From Peptostreptococcaceae bacterium (GTDB lineage: Bacteria; Bacillota_A; Clostridia; Peptostreptococcales; Acidaminobacteraceae): a stretch of DNA of 9,041 nt. The DNA is taken from assembly GCA_013619035.1 (NCBI GenBank), contig JABXKX010000147.1, positions 1-9,041 of the forward strand. The letters run 5' to 3'. The notes under the pieces were generated by a model that was given only the letters and a program-made list of their open reading frames with translations, was not told the DNA's origin and did not search any database. The position numbers were made by a program, and so were the translations under genes. Shown piece by piece: positions 1 to 7,230 of the stretch (its first letter is position 1; every line of letters starts with the position of its first letter).

Positions 1-93
1 ATATTACACCATGTATGTATTCAGCATAGAGATAAGGTAGTAAGAAATGATGTTTATATCAATATTAATATAAATCCCATGAGTTTATTATAG
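1..93 (+). CDS. priA: C-terminal end of probable primosomal protein N' (PriA), partial
   Basis: An open frame enters from the left edge and ends at a TAG at 91-93, giving 30 residues that finish in INPMSLL. PriA is the 3'-5' DNA helicase that reloads the replisome at stalled forks. Firmicute PriA proteins often end in a short beta strand of the form I/V-D-x-N-P plus a few hydrophobic residues, which this tail resembles, and priA is the usual gene immediately before def-fmt in this phylum. No helicase motif lies inside the window, so the call rests on the tail and on gene order. The stop codon overlaps the def ribosome-binding site, which suggests transcription and perhaps translation are linked to def. 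Confidence 0.7.
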   Translation: MLHHVCIQHRDKVVRNDVYINININPMSLL

Positions 94-102
94 GAGGTCT
101 TT

Positions 103-612
103 ATGGCTTTAAGAGAAATAAGAGTGGATTCAGATCCAATTCTAAGAAAAAAATGTAGAGAAGTATCAGAAGTAACGGATCGTATCAAAATACTCGTTGA
201 AGATATGATTGAGACGATGTATGACGCGGATGGTGTTGGATTAGCGGCACCTCAAATAGGTATTTTAAAAAGAATCTGTGTCATCGATATTTATGATGAA
301 ACAGGTGTTAAAGTATTGATAAATCCTGTTATCGTTGATCAAAAAGGCGAGTATTTGGATGCTGAAGGTTGTTTGAGTATCCCAGGTGTTTCGGGTTATG
401 TAGAACGTCCTGCGTACACTAAAGTAAAAGCAATGAATTTAGAAGGCGAAGAATTTTTCCTTGAAGGTGAAGGCCTGATGTCTAGAGCAATATGTCATGA
501 ATTAGATCATTTAGATGGCATTTTATTTACGGATAAAGTTGTTGAGACGGATGAAGTCATTGAGACGGATGAAGTCATTGAGACGGATGAAGTTATTGAG
601 GTAGAAGGATAA
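103..612 (+). CDS. def: Peptide deformylase with repetitive acidic C-terminal tail
   Basis: Def removes the N-formyl group from nascent proteins at the ribosome exit, using a bound metal (usually Fe2+). All three family motifs are intact: GVGLAAPQ at residues 44-51, EGCLS at 88-92 with metal ligand Cys90, and HELDH at 132-136 with both histidine ligands and the catalytic Glu133. At 169 residues it is about 20 longer than typical clostridial enzymes. The excess is a tail at residues 148-165 made of three copies of ETDEVI, followed by EVEG. The start is well set: AGGAGGT at 92-98 sits 4-5 nt before the ATG and overlaps the preceding stop codon. The last base of the TAA is the first base of the fmt ATG, so def and fmt are probably translationally coupled. 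The enzyme assignment is secure; whether the tail matters is unknown. Confidence 0.97.
   Translation: MALREIRVDSDPILRKKCREVSEVTDRIKILVEDMIETMYDADGVGLAAPQIGILKRICVIDIYDETGVKVLINPVIVDQKGEYLDAEGCLSIPGVSGYVERPAYTKVKAMNLEGEEFFLEGEGLMSRAICHELDHLDGILFTDKVVETDEVIETDEVIETDEVIEVEG
544..597 (+). repeat. 18-nt tandem repeat, three copies, within the def 3' end
   Basis: Three head-to-tail copies of an 18-nt unit (GAGACGGATGAAGTCATT) occupy 544-561, 562-579 and 580-597. The first two are identical and the third differs by one synonymous base (GTC to GTT). Partial similarity extends on both sides: GTT precedes the array and GAG follows it. The unit is a multiple of three, so copy-number changes would add or remove six residues (ETDEVI) without shifting frame. 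The array ends one base before the GAGG that probably serves as the fmt ribosome-binding site. Confidence 0.95.
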
Positions 613-1541
613 TGAAAATTGTATTTATGGGTACACCAGAGTTTGCAGTACCTTGTTTAGAGGTTTTAATTCAAAACTTTGAAGTGACTGCAGTTTTTAC
701 TCAACCAGATAGACCTAAGGGTCGCGGCAAAAAACTTGCTATGAGTGCCGTGAAAGAACATGCTATAAAGCATGATATTCCAGTCTATCAACCAGAGAAA
801 ATTAAAAAAAGTGATGATATAGATGTTTTAAAAGCACTTGCGCCAGACTTAATTGTTGTAGTGGCTTATGGTCAACTTCTGTCTCAGGAGATATTAGATA
901 TCCCTACGCTGGGTTGTATCAATGTTCATGCCTCTTTATTGCCTAAATTACGTGGTGCAGCGCCGCTCAATTTTGCTATAGTTAATGGTGAAATGAAATC
1001 TGGAGTTACAACGCAGTACATGGTTAAGAAACTGGATGCAGGAGATATGATTGATAAGATCACAGTAGATATCCCGATGGATATGACTGCAGGCATGCTT
1101 CATGATGAATTATCAGCAAAAGGTGGAGAGGTTATCTTAAAAACTGTTTTGGATATTCAAAAGGGTATCATCAACAGAACGCCTCAAATAGATGAAGAGT
1201 CTACATATGCACCGAAGATGGACAAAGAAATGGCCATTATCAAATGGGATAACTCAGCTTTTGAGATTCATAATTTGATTAGAGGATTTAATCCTTGGCC
1301 AGTGGCGACAACAACTATCCATGGTGAAAAAATGAAAATTTTTATTACTGAAGTATTAGAATCAAACTCTACAGGTCAAGCTGGGGAAGTTGTTTCTGTA
1401 TCAAGTGATGGTATAATTGTGAATTGTCATGACAAACAATTGTTATTAAAAGAAATTCAAATGCCCAATAAAAAACGAATGACTGTTTCTCAATATATTT
1501 TAGGTAATACAATTGAAACAGGTATAAAATTAGGAGAGTGA
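612..1541 (+). CDS. fmt: Methionyl-tRNA formyltransferase
   Basis: Fmt transfers a formyl group from 10-formyltetrahydrofolate to Met-tRNAfMet, making the initiator tRNA whose formyl mark Def later removes. The N-terminal Rossmann-type domain starts with MGTPEFAVP (residues 6-14). The formyl-folate site is visible as Asn104, His106 and the SLLPKLRGAAP loop (108-118), and Asp142 in LDAGDM completes the catalytic Asn/His/Asp set by analogy with E. coli Asn106/His108/Asp144. The C-terminal tRNA-binding OB-like domain runs from about residue 205 to the end. The 309-residue length is normal. The ATG overlaps the def stop by one base (TAATG). GAGG at 598-601, about 10 nt upstream, is the likely Shine-Dalgarno sequence and lies just after the def repeat array. 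Nothing is missing or broken. Confidence 0.97.
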   Translation: MKIVFMGTPEFAVPCLEVLIQNFEVTAVFTQPDRPKGRGKKLAMSAVKEHAIKHDIPVYQPEKIKKSDDIDVLKALAPDLIVVVAYGQLLSQEILDIPTLGCINVHASLLPKLRGAAPLNFAIVNGEMKSGVTTQYMVKKLDAGDMIDKITVDIPMDMTAGMLHDELSAKGGEVILKTVLDIQKGIINRTPQIDEESTYAPKMDKEMAIIKWDNSAFEIHNLIRGFNPWPVATTTIHGEKMKIFITEVLESNSTGQAGEVVSVSSDGIIVNCHDKQLLLKEIQMPNKKRMTVSQYILGNTIETGIKLGE

Positions 1542-1545
1542 TACA

Positions 1546-2235
1546 ATGTATTATGGCTATTCAACAATTTGGATATTAATTCCTGCGATGATCCTTGCGT
1601 TTTATGCACAGAGTAGAGTCAAAGCAAATTATAATAAATATGCAAAAGTTAGAAATGCAACTGGAATGACTGGCGCCGATGTGGCTAAGGAAATTCTTAG
1701 ACGAAATGGTTTATCTCATGTACAGGTTGTAAGAGGTCGAGGCAAATTAACAGACCATTACGATCCGAGAAGTGAAGCCGTGACGTTATCACCTCATGTG
1801 TTTGATCAGGCGAGTATATCAGCTGCTAGTATTGCAGCCCATGAATGTGGTCATGCTGTACAGCACAGTGTGGGATATGCACCACTGAATATCAGATCTA
1901 CAATAGTACCAGCAACTAATATAGCAACTAAATTGTCTCCATTTTTAGTTTTGGGTGGTTTACTCTTAGCTAGATCGGGTGGTTTGATCTTATTAGACTT
2001 AGGTATCATTGCTTATATCATGATTACATTGTTCCATGTGGTAACATTACCAGTTGAATTTAATGCCAGTCATAGAGCAATTGAAATGTTAACTGAGTAT
2101 GGTATGGTTTACGAAGAAGATATGGTGGGTACTAAGAAAGTACTGAATGCAGCCGCATTAACATATGTTGCAGCAATGCTGTCAGCATTGTTATCAACAG
2201 TAAGATTAATTGTATTAAGAAATGGTAGAGATTAA
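1546..2235 (+). CDS. yugP: Membrane zinc metallopeptidase, YugP family (Zn_peptidase_2)
   Basis: This 229-residue protein belongs to the YugP-like neutral zinc metallopeptidase family. The zinc-binding HEXXH motif is HECGH at residues 99-103, in the typical context AAHECGHAVQH. A second conserved block, LPVEFNASHRA (168-178), offers Glu171 as a plausible third metal ligand. Hydrophobic stretches at about 6-22, 119-142, 146-170 and 203-225 suggest a membrane-embedded protein with the protease domain beside the membrane. AGGAG at 1532-1536, within the end of fmt, lies 9 nt before the ATG. Its natural substrate is not established in the literature I know, and nothing here identifies it. The gene is often found between fmt and rsmB in Clostridia, so its position is typical for that group and differs from B. 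subtilis, where yugP lies elsewhere. Confidence 0.92.
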   Translation: MYYGYSTIWILIPAMILAFYAQSRVKANYNKYAKVRNATGMTGADVAKEILRRNGLSHVQVVRGRGKLTDHYDPRSEAVTLSPHVFDQASISAASIAAHECGHAVQHSVGYAPLNIRSTIVPATNIATKLSPFLVLGGLLLARSGGLILLDLGIIAYIMITLFHVVTLPVEFNASHRAIEMLTEYGMVYEEDMVGTKKVLNAAALTYVAAMLSALLSTVRLIVLRNGRD

Positions 2236-2236
2236 G

Positions 2237-2257
2237 GGTAGATTGTATCTACCTTTT
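2237..2257 (+). terminator. Weak intrinsic terminator or attenuator-like hairpin between yugP and rsmB
   Basis: In the 46-nt gap after yugP, GGTAGAT (2237-2243) pairs perfectly with ATCTACC (2247-2253) around a 3-nt loop and is followed directly by TTTT (2254-2257). The stem is only 7 bp with three G-C pairs, and the T-run is interrupted by GTCGCG before a second TTTT (2264-2267). It could lower readthrough into rsmB or mark an RNA processing point. I see no convincing promoter between it and rsmB, so full termination seems unlikely. Confidence 0.5.
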
Positions 2258-2281
2258 GTCGCGTTTTAGTAAAGGAGTAAT

Positions 2282-3583
2282 ATGAAAGTAAATGCAAGAA
2301 AAGTTGTCTTAGAGACGCTTAATGAAATCGATAACAACAGATTTACAAATAAACTGATTCAAGATATTCAAAAAAGAGAAGATATTGAATCAAGAGATAT
2401 GGGATTCATCAGTAAAATAGTTTATGGTGTTGTAGAAAATAGAATGTATTTGGATTATGTGGTTAGAAAGTTTTCTAGCATACGTCTAAAGAAAATCGAA
2501 CCAGAAATTCTTAATATTTTAAGAATGAGTGCTTATCAAATCATCTATTTAACCAAAGTTCCTAATTCGGCAGTTGTTGACGAGGCTGTTAAATTAACTA
2601 AGAAAGTAAATAAAAGACATTCAGGATTTGTAAATGGTATTTTAAGAAATATGATTCGTAATTTGGATACAGTTGAATTGCCAAAAGCAGATAATGAAAG
2701 ATTATCTATTCAATACTCACATCCTTTATGGATGGTGGACAGATGGTTAGCAGCATATGGCCTATCTTTTACCGAAGATTTATTAAAAGCGAACAATGAA
2801 ACGCCGCATTTGGTGTTACGTACAAACACTTTATTAATAAATCGTGAAGATTTAATGACAAAACTTAAATCTTCAGGACTAGAGTGTGTAAAAAGTGATA
2901 TAGTAGAAGAAGGTATAATTGTAACAAGTTTAGGTAGTTTAAGTATTGATCAAATTCCCGAATTCGGATTGGGACATTTTACGATTCAAGACGAAAGTTC
3001 GATGATGGTCAGTCGTATATTAGACCCTAAAGCTGGAGAATATGTACTTGATCTATGTGCTGCTCCAGGCGGCAAAACAACTCATATCAGCCAATTGATG
3101 GAGAATAAGGGACAAGTATATGCTTGTGATATTACTGAGAGAAAGTTAGATTTGGTAAAAGAAAATGTCAAGAGACTAAAGCTAAACAATATCAGACTAT
3201 TTGAAAATGATGCAACTGTTTTCAATGAATCTTTTGTAAATATGTTTGATAAAGTTCTTGTTGATGCACCGTGTTCAGGTTTGGGTATTATCCGTAGAAA
3301 ACCTGATATCAAGTATCAGAAAACTGAAGCAGATATTCTGGCGTTAAATGACATACAAATGACTATATTAGATCAAGCATCTAAGTATATAAAACAAGGG
3401 GGCGTTCTTGTTTATAGTACATGTACCATTGAACCGAGTGAGAATAGGTTGATGGTAGAAGCATTCTTAAAGTCGCATACAGAGTTTGAGATACTCCCTA
3501 TAAACGAGGACAAAGATTTACAGTTGTTTCCAAATGTTGATAAAACAGATGGTTTCTACTGTTGTAAATTGTTGAGAAAATAG
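2282..3583 (+). CDS. rsmB: 16S rRNA (cytosine-967-C5)-methyltransferase RsmB
   Basis: RsmB (Sun/Fmu) methylates C967 of 16S rRNA using S-adenosylmethionine. Residues 1 to about 130 form the NusB-like RNA-binding domain characteristic of RsmB among m5C methyltransferases. The catalytic Rossmann domain follows, with the SAM loop DLCAAPGGKTTH at 257-268, the acidic SAM-contacting Asp283 in CDITERK, the motif IV cysteine in DAPCSG (Cys331), and the nucleophilic cysteine in STCTIEPSEN (Cys381). The length of 433 residues is normal for the family. AAAGGAG at 2271-2277 supports the ATG at 2282. The gene ends 8 nt before the phosphatase gene; the rRNA/tRNA methyltransferase gene rlmN, commonly found between the two, is not there. 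Confidence 0.96.
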   Translation: MKVNARKVVLETLNEIDNNRFTNKLIQDIQKREDIESRDMGFISKIVYGVVENRMYLDYVVRKFSSIRLKKIEPEILNILRMSAYQIIYLTKVPNSAVVDEAVKLTKKVNKRHSGFVNGILRNMIRNLDTVELPKADNERLSIQYSHPLWMVDRWLAAYGLSFTEDLLKANNETPHLVLRTNTLLINREDLMTKLKSSGLECVKSDIVEEGIIVTSLGSLSIDQIPEFGLGHFTIQDESSMMVSRILDPKAGEYVLDLCAAPGGKTTHISQLMENKGQVYACDITERKLDLVKENVKRLKLNNIRLFENDATVFNESFVNMFDKVLVDAPCSGLGIIRRKPDIKYQKTEADILALNDIQMTILDQASKYIKQGGVLVYSTCTIEPSENRLMVEAFLKSHTEFEILPINEDKDLQLFPNVDKTDGFYCCKLLRK

Positions 3584-3591
3584 AGGTGTTT

Positions 3592-4314
3592 ATGTTCCAG
3601 GTTGCTTACAAAACTGACGTAGGTAAAAAAAGAACCAACAATCAAGATACGGTAAAATTATGTGATGATTTACAGTGTTATATCGTTGCAGATGGAATGG
3701 GTGGTCACTTAGCTGGTGAAATTGCTAGTCAAACTGCGGTAGAAACTATTGTAGCTTATATAAGAAGCCATATAGAAGCAGGTGATTTTGAAGATTGTAT
3801 TCGTCAAGCTATTGTTGAAGCCAATAAGCAAGTTTACCTAAAATCATTGGATAATACTGAGTATCGAGGTATGGGTACAACGTGTTCGATGGTTTTATTA
3901 CAAGGGGATAAGATTCATTTGGGTCATGTAGGTGATTCGAGAATTTACTTTGTAAACGAAAAAGGGGTGGATCAAATCACAACAGATCACTCGTTGGTTG
4001 AGAATCTTGTTGCAAATGGTGAAATCACTAAAGAAGAAGCTAAAACTCATCCTAAACGTCATGTGATTACAAGAGCAATAGGAACAGATCCTACTGTAGA
4101 AGTAGATTATTCAAATTATGACATTGGATCTATTAAACAAATAGTAATATGTTCGGATGGTTTAACTGAAAAAGTTGACGATCAAGAAATTTTAAATACG
4201 ATTAATACTCATACGATAAATGAAGCAGTTAATTTTTTAGTCGAATTGGCCAATGAGAGAGGTGGAACTGATAATATTTCAGTGATCCTTGTTTCGTTGA
4301 CCGAAGAGTGTTAG
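3592..4314 (+). CDS. prpC: PP2C-family Ser/Thr protein phosphatase (PrpC/Stp)
   Basis: This cytoplasmic Mn2+/Mg2+-dependent phosphatase reverses phosphorylation by the kinase encoded next door. Every PP2C landmark is present: R-x-x-N-Q-D at residues 14-19, DGMGGH at 34-39, GHVGDSRIY at 111-119, TTDHS at 130-134, VITRAIGT at 158-165, CSDGLTE at 187-193 and GGTDNIS at 224-230. The metal-binding aspartates correspond to Asp19, Asp34, Asp189 and Asp227. A GTG at 3586 is in frame, but it lies inside the AGAGGTG Shine-Dalgarno sequence (3582-3588), so the ATG at 3592 is preferred and gives 240 residues. The kinase starts 12 nt after the stop, the standard phosphatase-kinase arrangement of Gram-positive bacteria. 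Confidence 0.96.
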   Translation: MFQVAYKTDVGKKRTNNQDTVKLCDDLQCYIVADGMGGHLAGEIASQTAVETIVAYIRSHIEAGDFEDCIRQAIVEANKQVYLKSLDNTEYRGMGTTCSMVLLQGDKIHLGHVGDSRIYFVNEKGVDQITTDHSLVENLVANGEITKEEAKTHPKRHVITRAIGTDPTVEVDYSNYDIGSIKQIVICSDGLTEKVDDQEILNTINTHTINEAVNFLVELANERGGTDNISVILVSLTEEC

Positions 4315-4326
4315 AAGAGGTGAATC

Positions 4327-6309
4327 ATGATAGGTAAAATATTAGGAAGTAGATACGAATTACTTGAAAAAGTTGGAACGGGTGGCATGGCTATCGTTTA
4401 TAAAGCAAAATGTCATTTGCTGAATAGAAACGTCGCTGTGAAAATACTCAAAGGTGAATATGTACAAGATCAAGAGTTTTTAGATAAATTTAGAAAAGAA
4501 GCGCAAGCTGCTGCAAGTTTATCACATCAAAACATAGTGAATATCTATGATGTTGGCTCTGAAGACGATATTCCATACATTGTAATGGAATTGGTGCCTG
4601 GAGAAACTTTAAAGGAGTACATCGCTAATTACGAAGGTTTTTTAACCAATGAAATAATCGCTGATTTTTCTAAACAGATTGCACTTGCTTTAGAACATGC
4701 GCATAGTAATCAAATTATTCATAGAGATATTAAGCCACACAACATATTAGTCTCAAAAGAGGGTACTTTAAAAGTAGCTGACTTTGGCATAGCGAGCGCT
4801 GTATCAGAAACAACAACATCTTATTCTAGTGAAGCGGTTGGATCGATTAGATATTCATCGCCAGAACAAGCTCGTGGTAGAAATGTAGATGAACGAACAG
4901 ATCTTTACTCGTTAGGTGTTTTGATGTATGAGATGGCAACTAGAAAAGTACCTTTTGAAGGTGATACAGCAGTAGAAATCGCTTTGAAACATATGAAAGA
5001 TGATATTGTTGCACCTACTGAAATTAACAGTATGTTTCATAAAGGACTTGAAAGCATTGTGACAAGGAGTCTTCTGAAGAATGTGAATCAGAGATATCAA
5101 AATGCTAGAGAATTGATAGATGATCTGGATAAGATTATTAATAATCCTAAAGAAAATGTAGCTTTTTATGATTTTGATGCAGATGATGCAACTCAAAAGT
5201 TACCAAGTTTAGAAGCTTTCGATATTAAAAAGGGTGAGAAAAGAACAATGACGAAGAAAACAACGAAGAAACCATCAAGTAAAAGCCCAGTAAAAAAACA
5301 AAATAAAAATATAGTAGCGATGATCGGTGTGGTCTTATTGGCATTTATAATGGTACTTGTTATATTTATTGTAACTCGTTTAGAGCCTGATAAAACTGCG
5401 GAACCAGATTTTGTTGAAATGACAAACGTTGTGGGTATGACAGTAGAAGAGGCGACCTCTACCTTAGAAGCGATTGGACATGAAGTGTTAATTGGTTCAA
5501 GTGAAAAGAACAATGCTGTACCTTCAGGTAGTGTTTCTAGTCAATCGCCTGCAGCGGGTACTAAACTACGTCCAACTTACAAAGTAACGTTATATCCATC
5601 AGAAGGTTCTACATTAGCGGTTATACCAAATCTGATACAAAAACAATTGGCAGATGCAGAAGTAGAATTACAAAATTCTAAATTTGATTTAGGCGCTGTA
5701 GACTATGTTAATGATGATATTGATAAAGGGTTTATTTTATCACAAGATCCTGCTCCTGGGACAGAAGCTAATGACGATGCTGTCATTAATGTTGTGGTAA
5801 GTTTAGGACCTGAATATAATTTGATTATCGTGCCTAGATTAACTGACTTAACATTAGAAGAAGCTCAAAAAAGAATTCTAGATATTGGTTTAGAAGTGGA
5901 TGATATCACTTATGAAAACCATCCAACGATAGAAAAAGATCATGTTATAACTCAGAGTATTGCTGAAGGTACAGAAGTTGATTTAGATGTAATGATCAGT
6001 GTTATTATCTCGCTTGGTACTGGAGAAGAAGACCCTGAAGAAGGTACTGATGATGAAGAGACTGATCCAAACGCTATTGTGATTAAATCTTACAATGTAC
6101 CTGTTCCGAACTTTGTGGGTCAAGATGTTACACTAAAGGTTATGTTTGAACAAAATGGTACTTTTACAGTGGTTCATAACCAAGTTCATTCTGTAACAGA
6201 AGAGAATCCAGGTGTAAAAGTTGAGATTCCTGGATCTGGACAAGGAACTTTAAGTTTCTTTATAAATGATGAGTTATACACATCAACATCAGTTGACTTT
6301 TCAAACTAA
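4327..6309 (+). CDS. prkC: Membrane Ser/Thr protein kinase with three PASTA repeats (PrkC/Stk)
   Basis: A single-pass membrane kinase that senses peptidoglycan and adjusts growth, wall metabolism and, in spore formers, germination. The Hanks-type kinase domain spans about residues 10-270: glycine loop GTGGMA (17-22), ATP lysine Lys39 in AVKIL, helix-C Glu58, catalytic HRDIKPHN (132-139), DFG (152-154) and SPEQARG (178-184). The activation loop holds a Thr/Ser cluster (162-168) suited to autophosphorylation. A Lys/Ser/Thr-rich juxtamembrane stretch (301-328) precedes the membrane helix at 329-350. Outside are three PASTA repeats (about 361-427, 428-496, 498-566), an acidic linker (567-583) and a beta-rich C-terminal segment (about 584-660) that resembles the Ig-like domain ending B. 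subtilis PrkC. The Shine-Dalgarno AGAGGTG lies just before the ATG. All catalytic residues are intact and the length is typical. Confidence 0.97.
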   Translation: MIGKILGSRYELLEKVGTGGMAIVYKAKCHLLNRNVAVKILKGEYVQDQEFLDKFRKEAQAAASLSHQNIVNIYDVGSEDDIPYIVMELVPGETLKEYIANYEGFLTNEIIADFSKQIALALEHAHSNQIIHRDIKPHNILVSKEGTLKVADFGIASAVSETTTSYSSEAVGSIRYSSPEQARGRNVDERTDLYSLGVLMYEMATRKVPFEGDTAVEIALKHMKDDIVAPTEINSMFHKGLESIVTRSLLKNVNQRYQNARELIDDLDKIINNPKENVAFYDFDADDATQKLPSLEAFDIKKGEKRTMTKKTTKKPSSKSPVKKQNKNIVAMIGVVLLAFIMVLVIFIVTRLEPDKTAEPDFVEMTNVVGMTVEEATSTLEAIGHEVLIGSSEKNNAVPSGSVSSQSPAAGTKLRPTYKVTLYPSEGSTLAVIPNLIQKQLADAEVELQNSKFDLGAVDYVNDDIDKGFILSQDPAPGTEANDDAVINVVVSLGPEYNLIIVPRLTDLTLEEAQKRILDIGLEVDDITYENHPTIEKDHVITQSIAEGTEVDLDVMISVIISLGTGEEDPEEGTDDEETDPNAIVIKSYNVPVPNFVGQDVTLKVMFEQNGTFTVVHNQVHSVTEENPGVKVEIPGSGQGTLSFFINDELYTSTSVDFSN

Positions 6310-6321
6310 AAATTATACAAT
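6293..6321 (+). promoter_or_regulatory. Putative sigma-A promoter for rsgA-rpe-thiN
   Basis: TTGACT (-35, 6293-6298) and TACAAT (-10, 6316-6321) are separated by exactly 17 bp, each matching five of six consensus positions. The -35 lies in the last codons of prkC and the -10 just beyond its stop. Initiation near 6328 would give a leader of about 18 nt to the rsgA ATG at 6346, and would put the in-frame GTG at 6331 almost at the 5' end of the RNA, arguing against that GTG as the start. Predicted from sequence only. Confidence 0.6.
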
Positions 6322-6345
6322 AGATGCGTTGTGCTAGGAGGTATA

Positions 6346-7230
6346 ATGCGAGGAATCATAATGAAAGCAATTGCTGGATTTTACTATGTAAATATTGGCG
6401 ATGAGGTTATAGAATGTCGTGCTAGAGGTATCTTTAAAAAGAGAAACATTTCCCCTTTAGTAGGTGATAAGGTAGATATATCAATTGATGAAGCCAATCC
6501 GACAAAAGGTCGAGTAGAGGAAGTCTTTGATAGAACTATTGAACTTGTCAGACCACCTGTAGCCAATGTCACTCAAGCCATAGTGGTATTTGCAGTTGCT
6601 CAACCAGATCCAAATATTAATTTGCTGGATAAGTTACTCGCTATTTGTGAATATAGAGGCCTAAAGGCTGTTTTATGTTTTAACAAGGTAGACTTAGATC
6701 AAGCGACATATATAAAAGAGTTAGAAGCTATTTATATTAAAGCGGGTTATCAAGTTGTTCCAACAAGTGCAACCAATCGTATTGAAATTGATGCTTTAAA
6801 GGCAGTGTTAAAAGATGAAATTTCTGTATTTGCTGGACCATCAGGTGTAGGTAAATCTTCTTTATTAAATGAACTACAAGAAGGTATTAACTTAGAGGTT
6901 GGTGAACTCAGTAAAAAGATTTCGAGAGGTAAACATACAACTAGACATAGTGAGTTATTTGCACTTGATACAGGTGGTATGGTTGTGGATACTCCTGGAT
7001 TTACATCTATGGATATCAATGAAATCGAATTAGAAGATTTATCACAATGCTTTATAGAGTTCAAATCATATGCTTCGAATTGTAAGTTCAATAATTGTAA
7101 ACACCTTAATGAACCTAAATGCTCTGTCAAACTGGCGGTAAACGCTGGAGAAATCAGTCGGAGTCGTTATGAGTCATATGTTTACTTTATGAATGCTTTA
7201 GAGGAACATAGGAGGTATAAGTCATGGTAA
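6346..7230 (+). CDS. rsgA: Small ribosomal subunit biogenesis GTPase RsgA
   Basis: RsgA (YjeQ, CpgA) is a circularly permuted GTPase that checks late 30S-subunit assembly. The N-terminal OB fold covers about residues 1-70. The permuted G domain then shows G4 NKVD (113-116), G5 TSA (140-142), the P-loop GPSGVGKS (164-171), the G2 region GKHTTRH (195-201) and G3 DTPG (215-218). The C-terminal zinc finger has ligands Cys246, Cys251, His253 and Cys259. Start choice: AGGAGG at 6336-6341 favours the ATG at 6346 (294 residues), and the resulting N-terminus resembles the MPEGKIIKALSG start of B. subtilis CpgA. GTG 6331 and ATG 6361 are less likely alternatives. The end overlaps rpe by 7 nt. CpgA is a known PrkC substrate in B. 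subtilis, which fits its place after prkC. Confidence 0.96.
   Translation: MRGIIMKAIAGFYYVNIGDEVIECRARGIFKKRNISPLVGDKVDISIDEANPTKGRVEEVFDRTIELVRPPVANVTQAIVVFAVAQPDPNINLLDKLLAICEYRGLKAVLCFNKVDLDQATYIKELEAIYIKAGYQVVPTSATNRIEIDALKAVLKDEISVFAGPSGVGKSSLLNELQEGINLEVGELSKKISRGKHTTRHSELFALDTGGMVVDTPGFTSMDINEIELEDLSQCFIEFKSYASNCKFNNCKHLNEPKCSVKLAVNAGEISRSRYESYVYFMNALEEHRRYKSW

Noticed and set aside
3586..3591. GTG at 3586 as the start of the phosphatase gene
   Set aside because: It falls inside the AGAGGTG ribosome-binding site of the ATG at 3592; the extra two residues add nothing recognisable.
4912..5513. Minus-strand open frames opposite prkC (94 and 106 codons)
   Set aside because: They are antisense to a fully conserved kinase and its membrane segment, lack ribosome-binding sites, and show no recognisable domain.
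6331..6345. GTG at 6331 as the start of rsgA
   Set aside because: The AGGAGG at 6336-6341 is downstream of it and correctly placed for the ATG at 6346, and a predicted transcript start near 6328 leaves no room for a leader.
6750..7130. Minus-strand 126-codon frame opposite rsgA
   Set aside because: It mirrors conserved RsgA GTPase and zinc-finger codons, has no promoter or ribosome-binding site, and resembles no family I know.
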